Assembly (NCBI GenBank): GCA_018714685.1
Contig: DVNC01000059.1
Span: 1 to 26,542 of the forward strand
Source of the DNA: Scatocola faecipullorum
Lineage (GTDB): Bacteria; Pseudomonadota; Alphaproteobacteria; RF32; CAG-239
Direction: 5' to 3'
DNA: 26,542 bases
The translations under genes were made by a program, and so were the position numbers. This document shows positions 12,960-20,849 of this stretch, in pieces. Within the stretch, counting starts at the first letter, position 1, and every line of letters begins with the position of its first letter. The notes beneath the pieces are model-generated. The model was not told the DNA's origin. It was given only the letters and a program-made list of their open reading frames with translations, and ran no database searches.

Positions 12960-13273
12960 GTAAATCAGCAAAAACAAACAATGTAACCGCTGCTATGTAT
13001 GATACATTAGTTCGTCCGGTAATCACCGAAAAATCTATGTTGTCTTCCGAAGCCGGCAAAGTAACCTTCCTGGTTCCGCTGTCTGCTTCCAAAGAAGATG
13101 TTAAAGCTGCCGTTGAAGCAATCTTTAACGTTAAGGTAAATAAGGTGAATACAATTCGTCAATTCGGCAAAACCAAACGCTTCAGAGGTTATGAAGGACA
13201 GCGTTCCGATTATAAAAAAGCATTGGTTACTCTTGCCGATGGTCAAAATATTGATGTTACAACAGGAATTTAG
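12956..13273 (+). CDS. rplW: 50S ribosomal protein L23
   Basis: L23 sits at the exit of the peptide tunnel and is the docking point for trigger factor and SRP. The product from ATG 12956 is 105 aa: a short polar tail MSKSAKTNN, then the family core (YDTLVRPVITEKS, FNVKVNKVNTI, GKTKRFRGYEGQRSDYKKA). An upstream start in the same frame (12935) lies inside rplD; the GGAGGAGAG at about 12941-12949 and the ATGA overlap favour 12956. It is probably translationally coupled to rplD. Confidence 0.95.
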   Translation: MSKSAKTNNVTAAMYDTLVRPVITEKSMLSSEAGKVTFLVPLSASKEDVKAAVEAIFNVKVNKVNTIRQFGKTKRFRGYEGQRSDYKKALVTLADGQNIDVTTGI

Positions 13274-13276
13274 GAC

Positions 13277-14113
13277 ATGGCTTTAAAAAACTTTAAGCCC
13301 ACATCTCCCGGACTGCGTCAGCTCGTTATCGTTGACAGAAGCGAACTGTACAAAGGAGCTCCGGAGAAGTCTCTGACAATCGGACTTACTAAGTCCGGTG
13401 GGCGCGATAATTTCGGACACGTTACAAGTCGCAGAATCGGTGGCGGACACAAACGCAAACTGCGCATCATCGACTTCAAACGTAATAAATTCGATGCTGA
13501 GGCAACGGTTGAGAGAATTGAATATGACCCGAACCGTTCCGCTTTCATTGCTCTGATCAGCTATGCGGACGGCGAAAAGGCTTATATCCTCGCTCCTCAA
13601 AGATTGAAAGCCGGCGATAAAATCATTTCAGCCGATAAAGCTGATATTAAGCCGGGTAATGCTATGCCTTTGAAGAACATGCCGGTCGGTACGATTATTC
13701 ACAACATTGAGCTGAAAGCCGGCAAAGGCGGACAATTGGTTCGTTCTGCAGGTTGCTACGCCCAGGTTGTCGGTAAAGACGCCGGCTATGCACAGCTGAA
13801 ACTGAGTTCCGGCGAGCTTCGTATTGTTCGCGAAGAATGCCTGGCTACCGTCGGTGCCGTTTCCAACCCGGATAATCAAAACGTTTCTCTGGGTAAGGCC
13901 GGACGTTCACGTTGGCTGGGTATCAGACCGCAGTCCCGCGGTGTTGCCATGAACCCGGTTGATCACCCGCACGGCGGTGGTGAAGGCCGTACTTCGGGCG
14001 GTCGTCATCCGGTATCTGCTTGGGGTAAACCGACCAAGGGTGCCAAGACTCGTTCTAACAAAAAGACGGATCAGTATATTATGAGATCTCGTCATGAAAA
14101 CAAAAAGAAATAG
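13277..14113 (+). CDS. rplB: 50S ribosomal protein L2
   Basis: L2 is a core 23S rRNA-binding protein near the peptidyl transferase centre. The 278-aa product carries the N-terminal ALKNFKPTSPGLRQLV, the SH3-like and OB domains, and the conserved segment MNPVDHPHGGGEGR, whose His is linked with peptide-bond formation, followed by a basic tail. It starts 3 nt after rplW, with AGGA close to the ATG. Confidence 0.98.
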   Translation: MALKNFKPTSPGLRQLVIVDRSELYKGAPEKSLTIGLTKSGGRDNFGHVTSRRIGGGHKRKLRIIDFKRNKFDAEATVERIEYDPNRSAFIALISYADGEKAYILAPQRLKAGDKIISADKADIKPGNAMPLKNMPVGTIIHNIELKAGKGGQLVRSAGCYAQVVGKDAGYAQLKLSSGELRIVREECLATVGAVSNPDNQNVSLGKAGRSRWLGIRPQSRGVAMNPVDHPHGGGEGRTSGGRHPVSAWGKPTKGAKTRSNKKTDQYIMRSRHENKKK

Positions 14114-14125
14114 GGAGAAACGCTA

Positions 14126-14404
14126 ATGACACGTTCCGTATGGAAAGGGCCGTTTGTTGATGGCTATCTTCTGAAGAAAGCTGATAAAGCAAGAGCTTCG
14201 GGCCGTAATGAAGTTATTAAAATCTGGTCCCGCCGCTCCACCATGTTGCCGCAGTTCGTCGGTTTGACATTCGGTGTTCACAATGGTCACAAGTTTATCC
14301 CGGTTTTGGTTACCGAGGATATGGTCGGCCACAAGTTTGGTGAGTTCGCTCCGAGCCGTACTTTCTACGGTCACGCAGCAGACAAGAAGGCTAAGAGAGG
14401 TTAA
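14126..14404 (+). CDS. rpsS: 30S ribosomal protein S19
   Basis: S19 binds 16S rRNA in the head together with S13, which is encoded further on in this window. The 92-aa protein has the family signature SVWKGPFVDGYLLKK and the conserved GHKFGEFAPSRTFYGH. AGGGAGAAA precedes the ATG by a normal distance. It follows rplB by 12 nt. Confidence 0.97.
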   Translation: MTRSVWKGPFVDGYLLKKADKARASGRNEVIKIWSRRSTMLPQFVGLTFGVHNGHKFIPVLVTEDMVGHKFGEFAPSRTFYGHAADKKAKRG

Positions 14405-14406
14405 TT

Positions 14407-14781
14407 ATGGCAAAGTCTAATAATGAAAGAAGAGTTGCTGCAAATCAGGCTATGGCCGTTTGCAATTCTCTCCGTACCAGCCCTCGCAAGCTGAATCTGG
14501 TCGCTCAGTCAATTCGTGGTCTGAATGTTGAAAAGGCTGTTGCTGAATTGAGCTTCTCCAAGAAGAGAATCGCAAAAGCTGCTTTGGCTGTTTTGCAGTC
14601 TGCAATTGCCAATGCTGAAAACAATCACCAGTTAAATATCGACAAACTTTATGTCAGTGAAGCTTTTGTCGGTAAAGGTTTAGTAATGAAACGTATGCAC
14701 GCACGTGGTCGCGGCCGCGGAGCCCGGGTTTTGAAACCCTTCTCCAACCTGACCATCGTTGTTACAGAGCGTGGGGAGTAA
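14407..14781 (+). CDS. rplV: 50S ribosomal protein L22
   Basis: L22 lines the exit tunnel with L4. It is a 124-aa product with the helical core and the tunnel hairpin around MKRMHARGRGRGARVLKP, the region where macrolide-resistance changes occur in other species; here it looks ordinary. It starts 2 nt after rpsS and ends 4 nt before rpsC. Confidence 0.97.
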   Translation: MAKSNNERRVAANQAMAVCNSLRTSPRKLNLVAQSIRGLNVEKAVAELSFSKKRIAKAALAVLQSAIANAENNHQLNIDKLYVSEAFVGKGLVMKRMHARGRGRGARVLKPFSNLTIVVTERGE

Positions 14782-14785
14782 GTTA

Positions 14786-15454
14786 ATGGGACAAAAAGTA
14801 AATCCTACAGGTCTTCGTTTAGGTGTTAACCGCACTTGGGACTCTCGTTGGTATGCAGATGATAAGTTCACTGACTACCTCCACGAGGATCTGAAAATCA
14901 AAGAGTTCTTGAAAGAGAAATTGGCTCAGGCCGGCATCAGCAGAATCGTCATTGAACGTCCTGCCAAAAAGGCCAGAGTAACCATTCACTCTGCAAGACC
15001 GGGTGTCGTTATCGGCAAAAAAGGACAGGACATCGAGAATTTGAGAAAAGAAATTCAGAAGATGACCGAATCCGAAGTTCAGCTGAATATTCTGGAAGTC
15101 AGAAAACCTGAACTGGATGCACAACTGGTTGCCGACTCTGTTGCTCAACAGCTGGAAAGACGTGTTGCTTTCCGCCGTGCAATGAAAAGAGTTATGCAGT
15201 CTGCCCTGCGTCTGGGTGCCGAAGGTATTAAGGTCAGCTGTTCCGGCCGTTTAGGCGGTGCCGAAATTGCCCGTACCGAATATTACCGCGAAGGCCGCGT
15301 GCCTCTGCACACCCTGCGTGCCGATATTGATTATGCAACCTCTACGGCTCACACAACTTATGGCGCTTGCGGCGTTAAAGTATGGATCTACAAAGGCGAA
15401 ATCATGGCCCATGATCCGATGGCGCAAGACAAAAAATTAGCCGAGCAGAAGTAA
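14786..15454 (+). CDS. rpsC: 30S ribosomal protein S3
   Basis: S3 lies at the mRNA entry channel. The 222-aa product has the N-terminal MGQKVNPTGLRLG, a KH domain with the GKKG loop (RPGVVIGKKGQDIENL) and the C-terminal S3 domain with RRAMKRVMQSALRLGAEGIKV. The frame opens at 14759 inside rplV, but GTGGGGAG upstream and the family N-terminus place the start at ATG 14786. Confidence 0.97.
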   Translation: MGQKVNPTGLRLGVNRTWDSRWYADDKFTDYLHEDLKIKEFLKEKLAQAGISRIVIERPAKKARVTIHSARPGVVIGKKGQDIENLRKEIQKMTESEVQLNILEVRKPELDAQLVADSVAQQLERRVAFRRAMKRVMQSALRLGAEGIKVSCSGRLGGAEIARTEYYREGRVPLHTLRADIDYATSTAHTTYGACGVKVWIYKGEIMAHDPMAQDKKLAEQK

Positions 15455-15466
15455 AGGTAAGAAGAA

Positions 15467-15895
15467 ATGTTAAGTCCAAAAAGATTAAAGTTCCGCAAGC
15501 AGCATAAAGGCCGTATTCACGGCAATGCCAAAGGCGGCACCGAATTGAGTTTTGGTTCCTTCGGTCTGAAAGCTCTGTCTCCGGATCGCATCACCGCTCG
15601 CCAAATTGAGGCAGCCCGTCGTGCGATTACCCGTCAGATGAAAAGAGCCGGAAGACTCTGGATCCGTATTTTCCCGGATGTTCCGGTTTCCGACAAACCT
15701 GCCGAAGTTCGTATGGGTAAAGGTAAAGGTTCCGTCGAATACTGGTGCGCAAGGGTTCACCCGGGTCGTATTTTGTTCGAATGTGAAGGCATTGACGAGG
15801 AAACCGCTCGCGAAGCGTTTGCTCTCGGCGCTGCTAAACTGCCGATCAAGACCAAGTTTATTAAACGCTTGAACTCTGATAAGGGAGAAGCATAA
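15467..15895 (+). CDS. rplP: 50S ribosomal protein L16
   Basis: L16 organises the A-site region of the 50S subunit. The 142-aa protein has the usual start MLSPKRLKFRKQHKGR and the conserved RMGKGKGSVEYWCARV. Its stop codon shares one base with the rpmC start codon (TAATG), implying coupling. AGGTAAGAAG precedes the ATG. Confidence 0.97.
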   Translation: MLSPKRLKFRKQHKGRIHGNAKGGTELSFGSFGLKALSPDRITARQIEAARRAITRQMKRAGRLWIRIFPDVPVSDKPAEVRMGKGKGSVEYWCARVHPGRILFECEGIDEETAREAFALGAAKLPIKTKFIKRLNSDKGEA

Positions 15896-16092
15896 TGTTA
15901 AAAATCAAAGATCTTCGTGCTATGTCATCAGACGAGTTGGAAGCTAAATTGCTCGAAAAGAAAAAAGAACAATTTAACTTAAGAATCCAACAATCTACTG
16001 GACAATTACAAAATACTGCTGTAATAAGAAGTGTCCGTCGTGAAATAGCAAAAATCAACACGCTCCTCGCTGAGCGCAAGAAGAATAGTTAG
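15895..16092 (+). CDS. rpmC: 50S ribosomal protein L29
   Basis: L29 lies next to L23 at the tunnel exit. It is a 65-aa two-helix protein (MSSDELEAKLLEKKKEQFNLR ... VRREIAKINTLLAERK), of normal length. The ribosome binding site (AAGGGAGAAG) lies within the end of rplP. Confidence 0.96.
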   Translation: MLKIKDLRAMSSDELEAKLLEKKKEQFNLRIQQSTGQLQNTAVIRSVRREIAKINTLLAERKKNS

Positions 16093-16103
16093 GAGACAGA
16101 AAT

Positions 16104-16340
16104 ATGCCTAAAAGAATTCTTCAAGGTGTTGTTGTTAGTGATAAGCAGGATAAAACCGTCGTGGTCAGCGTAGAGCGTCAGGTTATGCACCCTGTTTATA
16201 AGAAGTTCGTTAAGAGAAGCAAAAAATTTGCCGCTCATGATGAAAACAATCAGTTCAAAGTTGGTGATATTGTCAAGATTGAAGAATCCAGACCTTATTC
16301 TAAAACCAAGACTTGGACTGTTATCAGTGATAACGCCTAG
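16104..16340 (+). CDS. rpsQ: 30S ribosomal protein S17
   Basis: S17 is a primary 16S rRNA binder with an OB fold. The 78-aa product has the family signature LQGVVVSDKQDKTVVV and MHPVYKKFVKRSKKF, and the DIVKIEESRPYSKTKTW block. AGGAGA precedes the ATG. It lies in the normal order between rpmC and rplN. Confidence 0.97.
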   Translation: MPKRILQGVVVSDKQDKTVVVSVERQVMHPVYKKFVKRSKKFAAHDENNQFKVGDIVKIEESRPYSKTKTWTVISDNA

Positions 16341-16358
16341 AGAAAAGGAAGTAAAACA

Positions 16359-16727
16359 ATGATACAGATGCAAACCAACCTGGATGTTGCAGATAATTCA
16401 GGCGCACGTCAGGTGCAGTGCATTAAGGTTCTTGGAGGCTCCAAGAGAATGCATGCTTCTGTGGGTGATGTTATCGTCGTTTCCATTAAAGACGCCCTGC
16501 CGAAAGGCCGCGTTAAGAAAGGCGACGTATGCAAAGCTGTAATCGTTCGCACAGCAAGCGACATTAGACGCAAAGACGGATCCGTTATCCGTTTTGACAA
16601 TAATGCTGCAGTTCTCATCAACAAAGACGGTGAGCCGATCGGTACTCGTATCTTTGGCCCTGTTACCAGAGAATTGCGTGCGAAGAAATTTATGAAAATA
16701 ATTTCATTAGCACCGGAGGTATTGTAA
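16359..16727 (+). CDS. rplN: 50S ribosomal protein L14
   Basis: L14 forms part of the 50S face that contacts the 30S subunit. It is 122 aa, with MIQMQTNLDVADNSGAR at the start and SLAPEVL at the end, as in the family. The TAATG overlap with rplX suggests coupling. AAGGAAG lies upstream of the ATG. It starts the part called the spc operon in E. coli, but no separate promoter is seen here. Confidence 0.97.
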   Translation: MIQMQTNLDVADNSGARQVQCIKVLGGSKRMHASVGDVIVVSIKDALPKGRVKKGDVCKAVIVRTASDIRRKDGSVIRFDNNAAVLINKDGEPIGTRIFGPVTRELRAKKFMKIISLAPEVL

Positions 16728-17050
16728 TGAGCCTTAAAATGAAAATCAAAAAAGGTGATCAGGTAATTGTCATCGCCGGCGATGACAAAGGCAAAACTGG
16801 TGAAGTCGTTAAGGCTATGCCGAGCGAAGGTAAAGTGGTTGTTCAGGGTGTCAACCTGGTTAAAAGACACACCAAACCCAGCCAAACTACCCCGGGCGGC
16901 ATTATTACCAAGGAAGCCCCGATCAATGTTTCCAATGTTGCAATCGTTGACCCTAAATCGGGCAAGGCCAGCAAAATTGGTTACAAAGAAGAAAACGGAA
17001 AAAAAGTCCGTTTCGCTCGTAAATCCGGTGAAGTAATCGAGAAGAAATAG
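16727..17050 (+). CDS. rplX: 50S ribosomal protein L24
   Basis: L24 is an assembly-initiating protein with a KOW motif. The 107-aa product shows KIKKGDQVIVIAGDDKGKTG (KOW, about residues 6-25) and the conserved GVNLVKRHTKPS. It shares one base with the stop codon of rplN; GGAGG lies within the end of rplN. Confidence 0.96.
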   Translation: MSLKMKIKKGDQVIVIAGDDKGKTGEVVKAMPSEGKVVVQGVNLVKRHTKPSQTTPGGIITKEAPINVSNVAIVDPKSGKASKIGYKEENGKKVRFARKSGEVIEKK

Positions 17051-17060
17051 GGGAAATTTT

Positions 17061-17600
17061 ATGACAAACTTTGAAAAATTGTATAACGAAGTCATAAAGA
17101 AGTCTCTGGTGGAAAAATTCGGTTACAAGAACCCACACGAGATTCCGAAGTTGACTAAAATTGTTCTGAACATGGGCGTCGGTGAAGCCGTGACAGACAA
17201 GAAAAAACTTAACAATGCCGTAGATGAAATGGCTTTGATTGCCGGTCAGAAACCGGTTGTTACCAAAGCCCGCAAATCTATTGCTACGTTTAAGCTGCGT
17301 GAAGAAATGCCGATCGGCTGCAAAGTTACTCTGCGTTCCGACAGAATGTATGAGTTCCTGGAGAGACTGGTTAATATGGCATTGCCCCGCATCAGAGACT
17401 TCCACGGTATTTCCGGCAAGAACTTTGACGGCCGAGGCAACTTCGCTTTTGGTATTAAAGAGCAAATCATTTTCCCGGAAATCAACTATGAAAAGGTTGA
17501 AAACGTACGGGGTATGGATATCGTGATTTGTACAACGGCAAAGACCGACGAAGAAGCTAAACTGCTTCTTGACGGCTTTAACATGCCTATCAAGAAATAA
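17061..17600 (+). CDS. rplE: 50S ribosomal protein L5
   Basis: L5 binds 5S rRNA and contacts P-site tRNA. It is a 179-aa product of normal length with the family blocks KIVLNMGVGEA, ITGQKP-like LIAGQKPVVTKARKSIA, and the C-terminal GMDIVICTTAKTDEEA. GGGGAAA lies before the ATG. In E. coli the neighbouring S8 can repress from this site; no clear S8 site was identified here. Confidence 0.97.
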   Translation: MTNFEKLYNEVIKKSLVEKFGYKNPHEIPKLTKIVLNMGVGEAVTDKKKLNNAVDEMALIAGQKPVVTKARKSIATFKLREEMPIGCKVTLRSDRMYEFLERLVNMALPRIRDFHGISGKNFDGRGNFAFGIKEQIIFPEINYEKVENVRGMDIVICTTAKTDEEAKLLLDGFNMPIKK

Positions 17601-17614
17601 GCGGAGATTTTACT

Positions 17615-17920
17615 ATGGCAAAAACAAGTTCAGTTTACAGAAACTTGAAAAGAGTTAAGATGGCTCAGAAGTTTAATAACCGCCGTCAGAAACTCAAAGA
17701 TATCGTTATGGATAAGAACGCTTCTCCGGAAGAAAGATTCCAGGCGACATTGAAATTGGCAGAACTGCCGCGCAATTCAGCTAAAAACCGCATCAGAAAC
17801 CGGTGCAAGCTGACAGGTCGTTCTCGTAGTTATTACAGGAAGTTCGGCGTCAGCCGTGTCGAATTGAGAGACATGGCCAGCTTCGGTGAGATTCCTGGTT
17901 TAGTAAAATCAAGCTGGTAG
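17615..17920 (+). CDS. rpsN: 30S ribosomal protein S14
   Basis: S14 lies in the 30S head. At 101 aa it is the long, zinc-free type: the C-terminal part CKLTGRSRSYYRKFGVSR has no CxxC pair. It ends in VKSSW, as expected. GGAG lies 10 nt before the ATG. Confidence 0.97.
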   Translation: MAKTSSVYRNLKRVKMAQKFNNRRQKLKDIVMDKNASPEERFQATLKLAELPRNSAKNRIRNRCKLTGRSRSYYRKFGVSRVELRDMASFGEIPGLVKSSW

Positions 17921-17932
17921 GAGGTTACAGTC

Positions 17933-18331
17933 ATGTCTATGTCTGATACTTTGGGCGATATGCTCACACGCATTAGAAACGCACAAAGAGCGAAGAAGAG
18001 TGAAGTCGTATCACCTGCCTCTCGCTTGCGTGAAAGTGTTTTGGAAGTTCTGAAAAAAGAAGGTTACATTGAAGGCTATGAACGCGTTAATGTTAAGCCG
18101 GGTATTGATGAACTTCACATTAAATTGAAGTACCATGAAGGTACTTCGGTCATAACCGAAATTTACCGTGTTTCGACTCCGGGCCGCCGCGTTTATTCAA
18201 GCGTGAAGGATCTGCCGAGAGTTTACAACGGTCTGGGTATTTCTATCATCTCTACTCCGAGCGGGGTGATGAGCGATCACGATGCTAGAAAAGCCAACGT
18301 TGGCGGTGAAATTCTTTGTCAAGTATTCTAG
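17933..18331 (+). CDS. rpsH: 30S ribosomal protein S8
   Basis: S8 is a central-domain 16S binder. The 132-aa product has DTLGDMLTRIRNAQ, the YHEG region and the terminal GGEILCQVF. GGAGG at about 17921-17925 supports ATG 17933; the second in-frame ATG at 17939 would give a protein two residues shorter and is nearer the usual MxxSDPI-type N-terminus. Confidence 0.97.
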   Translation: MSMSDTLGDMLTRIRNAQRAKKSEVVSPASRLRESVLEVLKKEGYIEGYERVNVKPGIDELHIKLKYHEGTSVITEIYRVSTPGRRVYSSVKDLPRVYNGLGISIISTPSGVMSDHDARKANVGGEILCQVF

Positions 18332-18343
18332 GGGAGAAATAGG

Positions 18344-18883
18344 ATGTCTAGAGTAGGAAAATATCCGGTTATCGTCCCTAATGGTGTTACCGTTACCGTG
18401 AACAACAACGTTGTGACCGCTAAAGGTAAGTTAGGTGAACTCAGCTATACTTTTGACGATGGTCATGTCGTAGCTAAATTAGAAGACAACAAAGTTGTCG
18501 TTTCTCCCTTGTCTGACAGCAAACAGGCCAGAACTTTGTGGGGAACAACCAGAGCCCAGATTAACTCTATGGTTAAGGGCGTAAGCGAAGGCTTTAAGAA
18601 AGAATTGGAACTGGTCGGCGTCGGTTACAAAGCCCGTGTCGAAGGCAGCCATAAACTGGTTTTATCTTTGGGTTTCTCTCATGATGTTAATTTTGAGGCT
18701 CCGAAAGAAATTAACCTGGCTTGCCCGAGCCCGACCCAAATCACTATCTCTGGTGCTGACAAACAGCTAGTTGGTCAGATTGCTGCGGAAATTCGCAAAT
18801 ACAGAAAACCTGAACCTTACAAAGGCAAAGGCGTTAAGTATACCGGCGAATACGTCCGTCGTAAAGAAGGTAAGAAAAAGTAA
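18344..18883 (+). CDS. rplF: 50S ribosomal protein L6
   Basis: L6 contacts the sarcin-ricin loop region. The 179-aa product contains two repeats of the L6 fold and the C-terminal signature PEPYKGKGVKYTGEYVRRKEGKKK. GGGGAGAAA precedes the ATG. No unusual features. Confidence 0.98.
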   Translation: MSRVGKYPVIVPNGVTVTVNNNVVTAKGKLGELSYTFDDGHVVAKLEDNKVVVSPLSDSKQARTLWGTTRAQINSMVKGVSEGFKKELELVGVGYKARVEGSHKLVLSLGFSHDVNFEAPKEINLACPSPTQITISGADKQLVGQIAAEIRKYRKPEPYKGKGVKYTGEYVRRKEGKKK

Positions 18884-18894
18884 GGATTAATTAG

Positions 18895-19257
18895 ATGAAT
18901 ACGCCAAGAGAATTATTTCAAAAAAGAAAAGCCCGCATCAGAACAGCTTTGAAAAACGCTGCCAACGGCAAATTGAGATTGTCGGTTTTCCGCAGCGGTA
19001 AGCATATCTATGCGCAAATCATTGACGACGTAAAAGGTTCTACTGTTGTTTCTGCCTCCACTTTGGATAAGGAAGTTCGTGAGAACATTAAGAAATCGTC
19101 TACAGTTGAAGCTGCCAGCTTCATCGGTAAAGTAGTGGCCGAAAGAGCTGCTAAATCCGGGGTCAGTGAAGTCGTGTTCGACAGAGGCGGCTACATCTAC
19201 CATGGTCGTGTTAAAGCTCTGGCTGACGCTGCTCGCGCCGCTGGTTTGAAATTCTAA
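18895..19257 (+). CDS. rplR: 50S ribosomal protein L18
   Basis: L18 joins 5S rRNA to the 50S subunit. The 120-aa product begins with a basic tail (FQKRKARIRTALKN), then LRLSVFRSGKHIYAQIID, and ends with DAARAAGLKF as in the family. AAGGATT lies shortly before the ATG. Confidence 0.97.
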   Translation: MNTPRELFQKRKARIRTALKNAANGKLRLSVFRSGKHIYAQIIDDVKGSTVVSASTLDKEVRENIKKSSTVEAASFIGKVVAERAAKSGVSEVVFDRGGYIYHGRVKALADAARAAGLKF

Positions 19258-19269
19258 GGAGTTTAAGAA

Positions 19270-19845
19270 ATGGCACAAGCACAAGCTGCAGATCGTCGTT
19301 CAAACAAAAACGAAAAGAAAGATGAATTAGTTGAAAAATTAGTTCATATTAACCGTGTCGCCAAGACCGTCAAAGGCGGACGCAATATGTCCTTCGCCGC
19401 TGTCGTTGTCGTCGGTGACCAGAAAGGCCGCGTCGGCTACGGTTCCGGTAAAGCAACCGAAGTTCCCGATGCGATTACCAAAGCTACCAATGAAGCCAAA
19501 AAGAATATGGTTCGCATTCCTCTGCGTGAGGGCAGAACTCTGCACCATGACGTTGCCGGACGTTTCGGCGCCGGTAAGGTTGTTCTGAGAACCGCTCCGG
19601 CCGGTACCGGTGTTATTGCCGGCGGCCCGATGCGCGCCATCTTTGAAGTATTGGGTGTTCAGGATGTGGTTGCTAAATCATTGGGTTCCAACAACCCTTA
19701 CAATATGATCAAGGCCACCTTCAATGCCTTGGAAGCTATCAATTCTCCGCGCATGGTCGCTGCCAAACGCGGCAAGAAAGTCGGAGACATTGTCAGCCGC
19801 CGCGAAAACACCGCTAATGCTAAATTGGAAAAAGAGGAGGCATAA
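19270..19845 (+). CDS. rpsE: 30S ribosomal protein S5
   Basis: S5 acts in decoding fidelity at the mRNA entry. The 191-aa product has the dsRBD-like N-terminal domain (VEKLVHINRVAKTVKGGRNM, GSGKATEVPDAI) and the C-terminal domain GTGVIAGGPMRAIFEVLGV. It is longer than E. coli S5 because of short charged tails. AAGGAG is followed by the ATG at normal spacing. Confidence 0.98.
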   Translation: MAQAQAADRRSNKNEKKDELVEKLVHINRVAKTVKGGRNMSFAAVVVVGDQKGRVGYGSGKATEVPDAITKATNEAKKNMVRIPLREGRTLHHDVAGRFGAGKVVLRTAPAGTGVIAGGPMRAIFEVLGVQDVVAKSLGSNNPYNMIKATFNALEAINSPRMVAAKRGKKVGDIVSRRENTANAKLEKEEA

Positions 19846-19848
19846 TCA

Positions 19849-20031
19849 ATGGCTAAAAAAACGATTAAAGTTACTCAGATCGGAAGCCCGATCGGCCGTC
19901 CGGCAATTCAGAGAGCAACCTTGAAAGGTCTGGGTCTGAATAAAATGGGTAAGACCGTTGAATTAGAAGATACTCCTTCAATCCGTGGTATGGTTAATAA
20001 GATTCCTCATTTGGTAAAAGTCGAGGAATAA
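19849..20031 (+). CDS. rpmD: 50S ribosomal protein L30
   Basis: L30 is a small 50S protein. It is 60 aa, with the family core VTQIGSPIGRPAIQRATLKGLGL and MVNKIPHLVKVEE. It starts 3 nt after rpsE, whose end provides GAGGAGG. The stop codon is one base before the outer stem of structured RNA copy 2. Confidence 0.96.
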   Translation: MAKKTIKVTQIGSPIGRPAIQRATLKGLGLNKMGKTVELEDTPSIRGMVNKIPHLVKVEE

Positions 20032-20032
20032 G

Positions 20033-20135
20033 GGTTTTGCAAAGGGGGTGTCATGCTGGTTAATTTTTGTTCTTGTGTAGCTATTTGTACACGGCGAAAA
20101 AAATTAACGGCGCAGCACACCTCCTTATCAAAACC
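20033..20135 (+). ncRNA. Structured RNA element, copy 2 (rpmD-rplO gap)
   Basis: Same architecture as 1188-1289. Outer stem GGTTTTG/CAAAACC (20033-20039 / 20129-20135), CA/AT loop, 10-bp stem 20042-20051 / 20117-20126 with one G-U, loop CAT opposite GCAGC, GCT/GGC, bulged G20058, 10-bp stem 20059-20068 / 20099-20108, and apical stem 20074-20079 / 20088-20093 with loop GCTATTTG. At least ten stem columns differ from copy 1 while staying paired; GGCGCAGC and the loop GCTAT-TG are conserved. It fills almost all of the only large gap in the S10-spc gene run, 26 nt before rplO. Confidence 0.75.
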
Positions 20136-20161
20136 GCAGATGTAGATTAAGGTGAAAAACA

Positions 20162-20620
20162 ATGAAACTTAATGAATTAAAAGACAACGAAGGCGCTACC
20201 AAAAGCCGTATCCGCGTAGGCCGCGGTATTGGCAGCGGCAAGGGTAAGACCTGCGGACGCGGCCAAAAGGGTCAGAAGTCTCGCTCCGGTGTTGCCGTAC
20301 ACGGATTTGAAGGCGGTCAGATGCCGATTTACCGTCGTTTGCCGAAACGCGGTTTTAAAAATCCGTTTGCGAAAGAATTTGCCGTTATTAATCTGGACAC
20401 CATTCAGAAGGCTGTCGATGCAGGCAAATTGTCTGCCGATGCCATTGATTTGGCTTCCCTGATGTCTGCCGGCATCGTTACCAAAGCTCTGGACGGTGTT
20501 CGTCTGTTGGCTCGCGGTGCGATTACCAGCAAAGTTACCGTTTCGGTTAACTCTGCTTCCAAAGCTGCGGTTGCCGCAGTTGAAAAAGCAGGCGGTAAAG
20601 TTAATTTTATCGAAGCTTAA
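20162..20620 (+). CDS. rplO: 50S ribosomal protein L15
   Basis: L15 is a late-assembly 50S protein. The 152-aa product has the Gly/Lys-rich start RVGRGIGSGKGKTCGRGQKGQ, the conserved FEGGQMPIYRRLPKRGF and the C-terminal domain VEKAGGKVNFIEA. AAGGTG precedes the ATG. Unlike the usual order rplO-secY, a terminator follows at once, so it is the last gene of this transcription unit. Confidence 0.97.
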   Translation: MKLNELKDNEGATKSRIRVGRGIGSGKGKTCGRGQKGQKSRSGVAVHGFEGGQMPIYRRLPKRGFKNPFAKEFAVINLDTIQKAVDAGKLSADAIDLASLMSAGIVTKALDGVRLLARGAITSKVTVSVNSASKAAVAAVEKAGGKVNFIEA

Positions 20621-20640
20621 CAGCTTAGAATTAAGTAAGA

Positions 20641-20671
20641 AAAACCTCTCTGGGTGCAGAGAGGTTTTTTT
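20641..20671 (+). terminator. Intrinsic terminator of the S10-spc operon
   Basis: AACCTCTCT (20643-20651) pairs with AGAGAGGTT (20658-20666) around GGGTGC, followed by seven T. Confidence 0.92.
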
Positions 20672-20690
20672 ATTGGCGGTCTTACGGAAA

Positions 20691-20807
20691 ATCCCGAGTT
20701 TACCAGGGTTGAATGCCGAGGTGTTGGAACAACACCGTTCCACGCCAACGAGCGTGGTCAAACCGCAAGGTTTGCAGCTGAATCAGAACCCCGGTTTACT
20801 GAGGGAT
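20691..20807 (+). ncRNA. Possible multi-hairpin structured RNA
   Basis: A closing helix is built from ATCCC/GGGAT (20691-20695 / 20803-20807), AGT/ACT (20697-20699 / 20798-20800) and CCaGGGTT/AACCCcGG (20703-20710 / 20787-20794, one mismatch). It encloses three perfect hairpins in a row: GGTGTTG-GAA-CAACACC (20720-20736), CCACGC/GCGTGG (20740-20757) and CAAACC-GCAA-GGTTTG (20759-20774, a GNRA loop). It is not a tRNA, and I do not recognise it as SRP RNA, tmRNA or a known riboswitch. No promoter is evident, and it lies right after a terminator. Confidence 0.4.
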
Positions 20808-20849
20808 ATCTGTTGGGAAAATATTTTCAAAAAAATGGACAAATAATGA

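Noticed and set aside
20691..20807. tRNA or SRP RNA
   Set aside because: No T-arm GGTTCGAATCC-type sequence or CCA-proximal acceptor stem, and no SRP GGAA/GCAG helix pattern; the fold has three hairpins inside a long closing helix.
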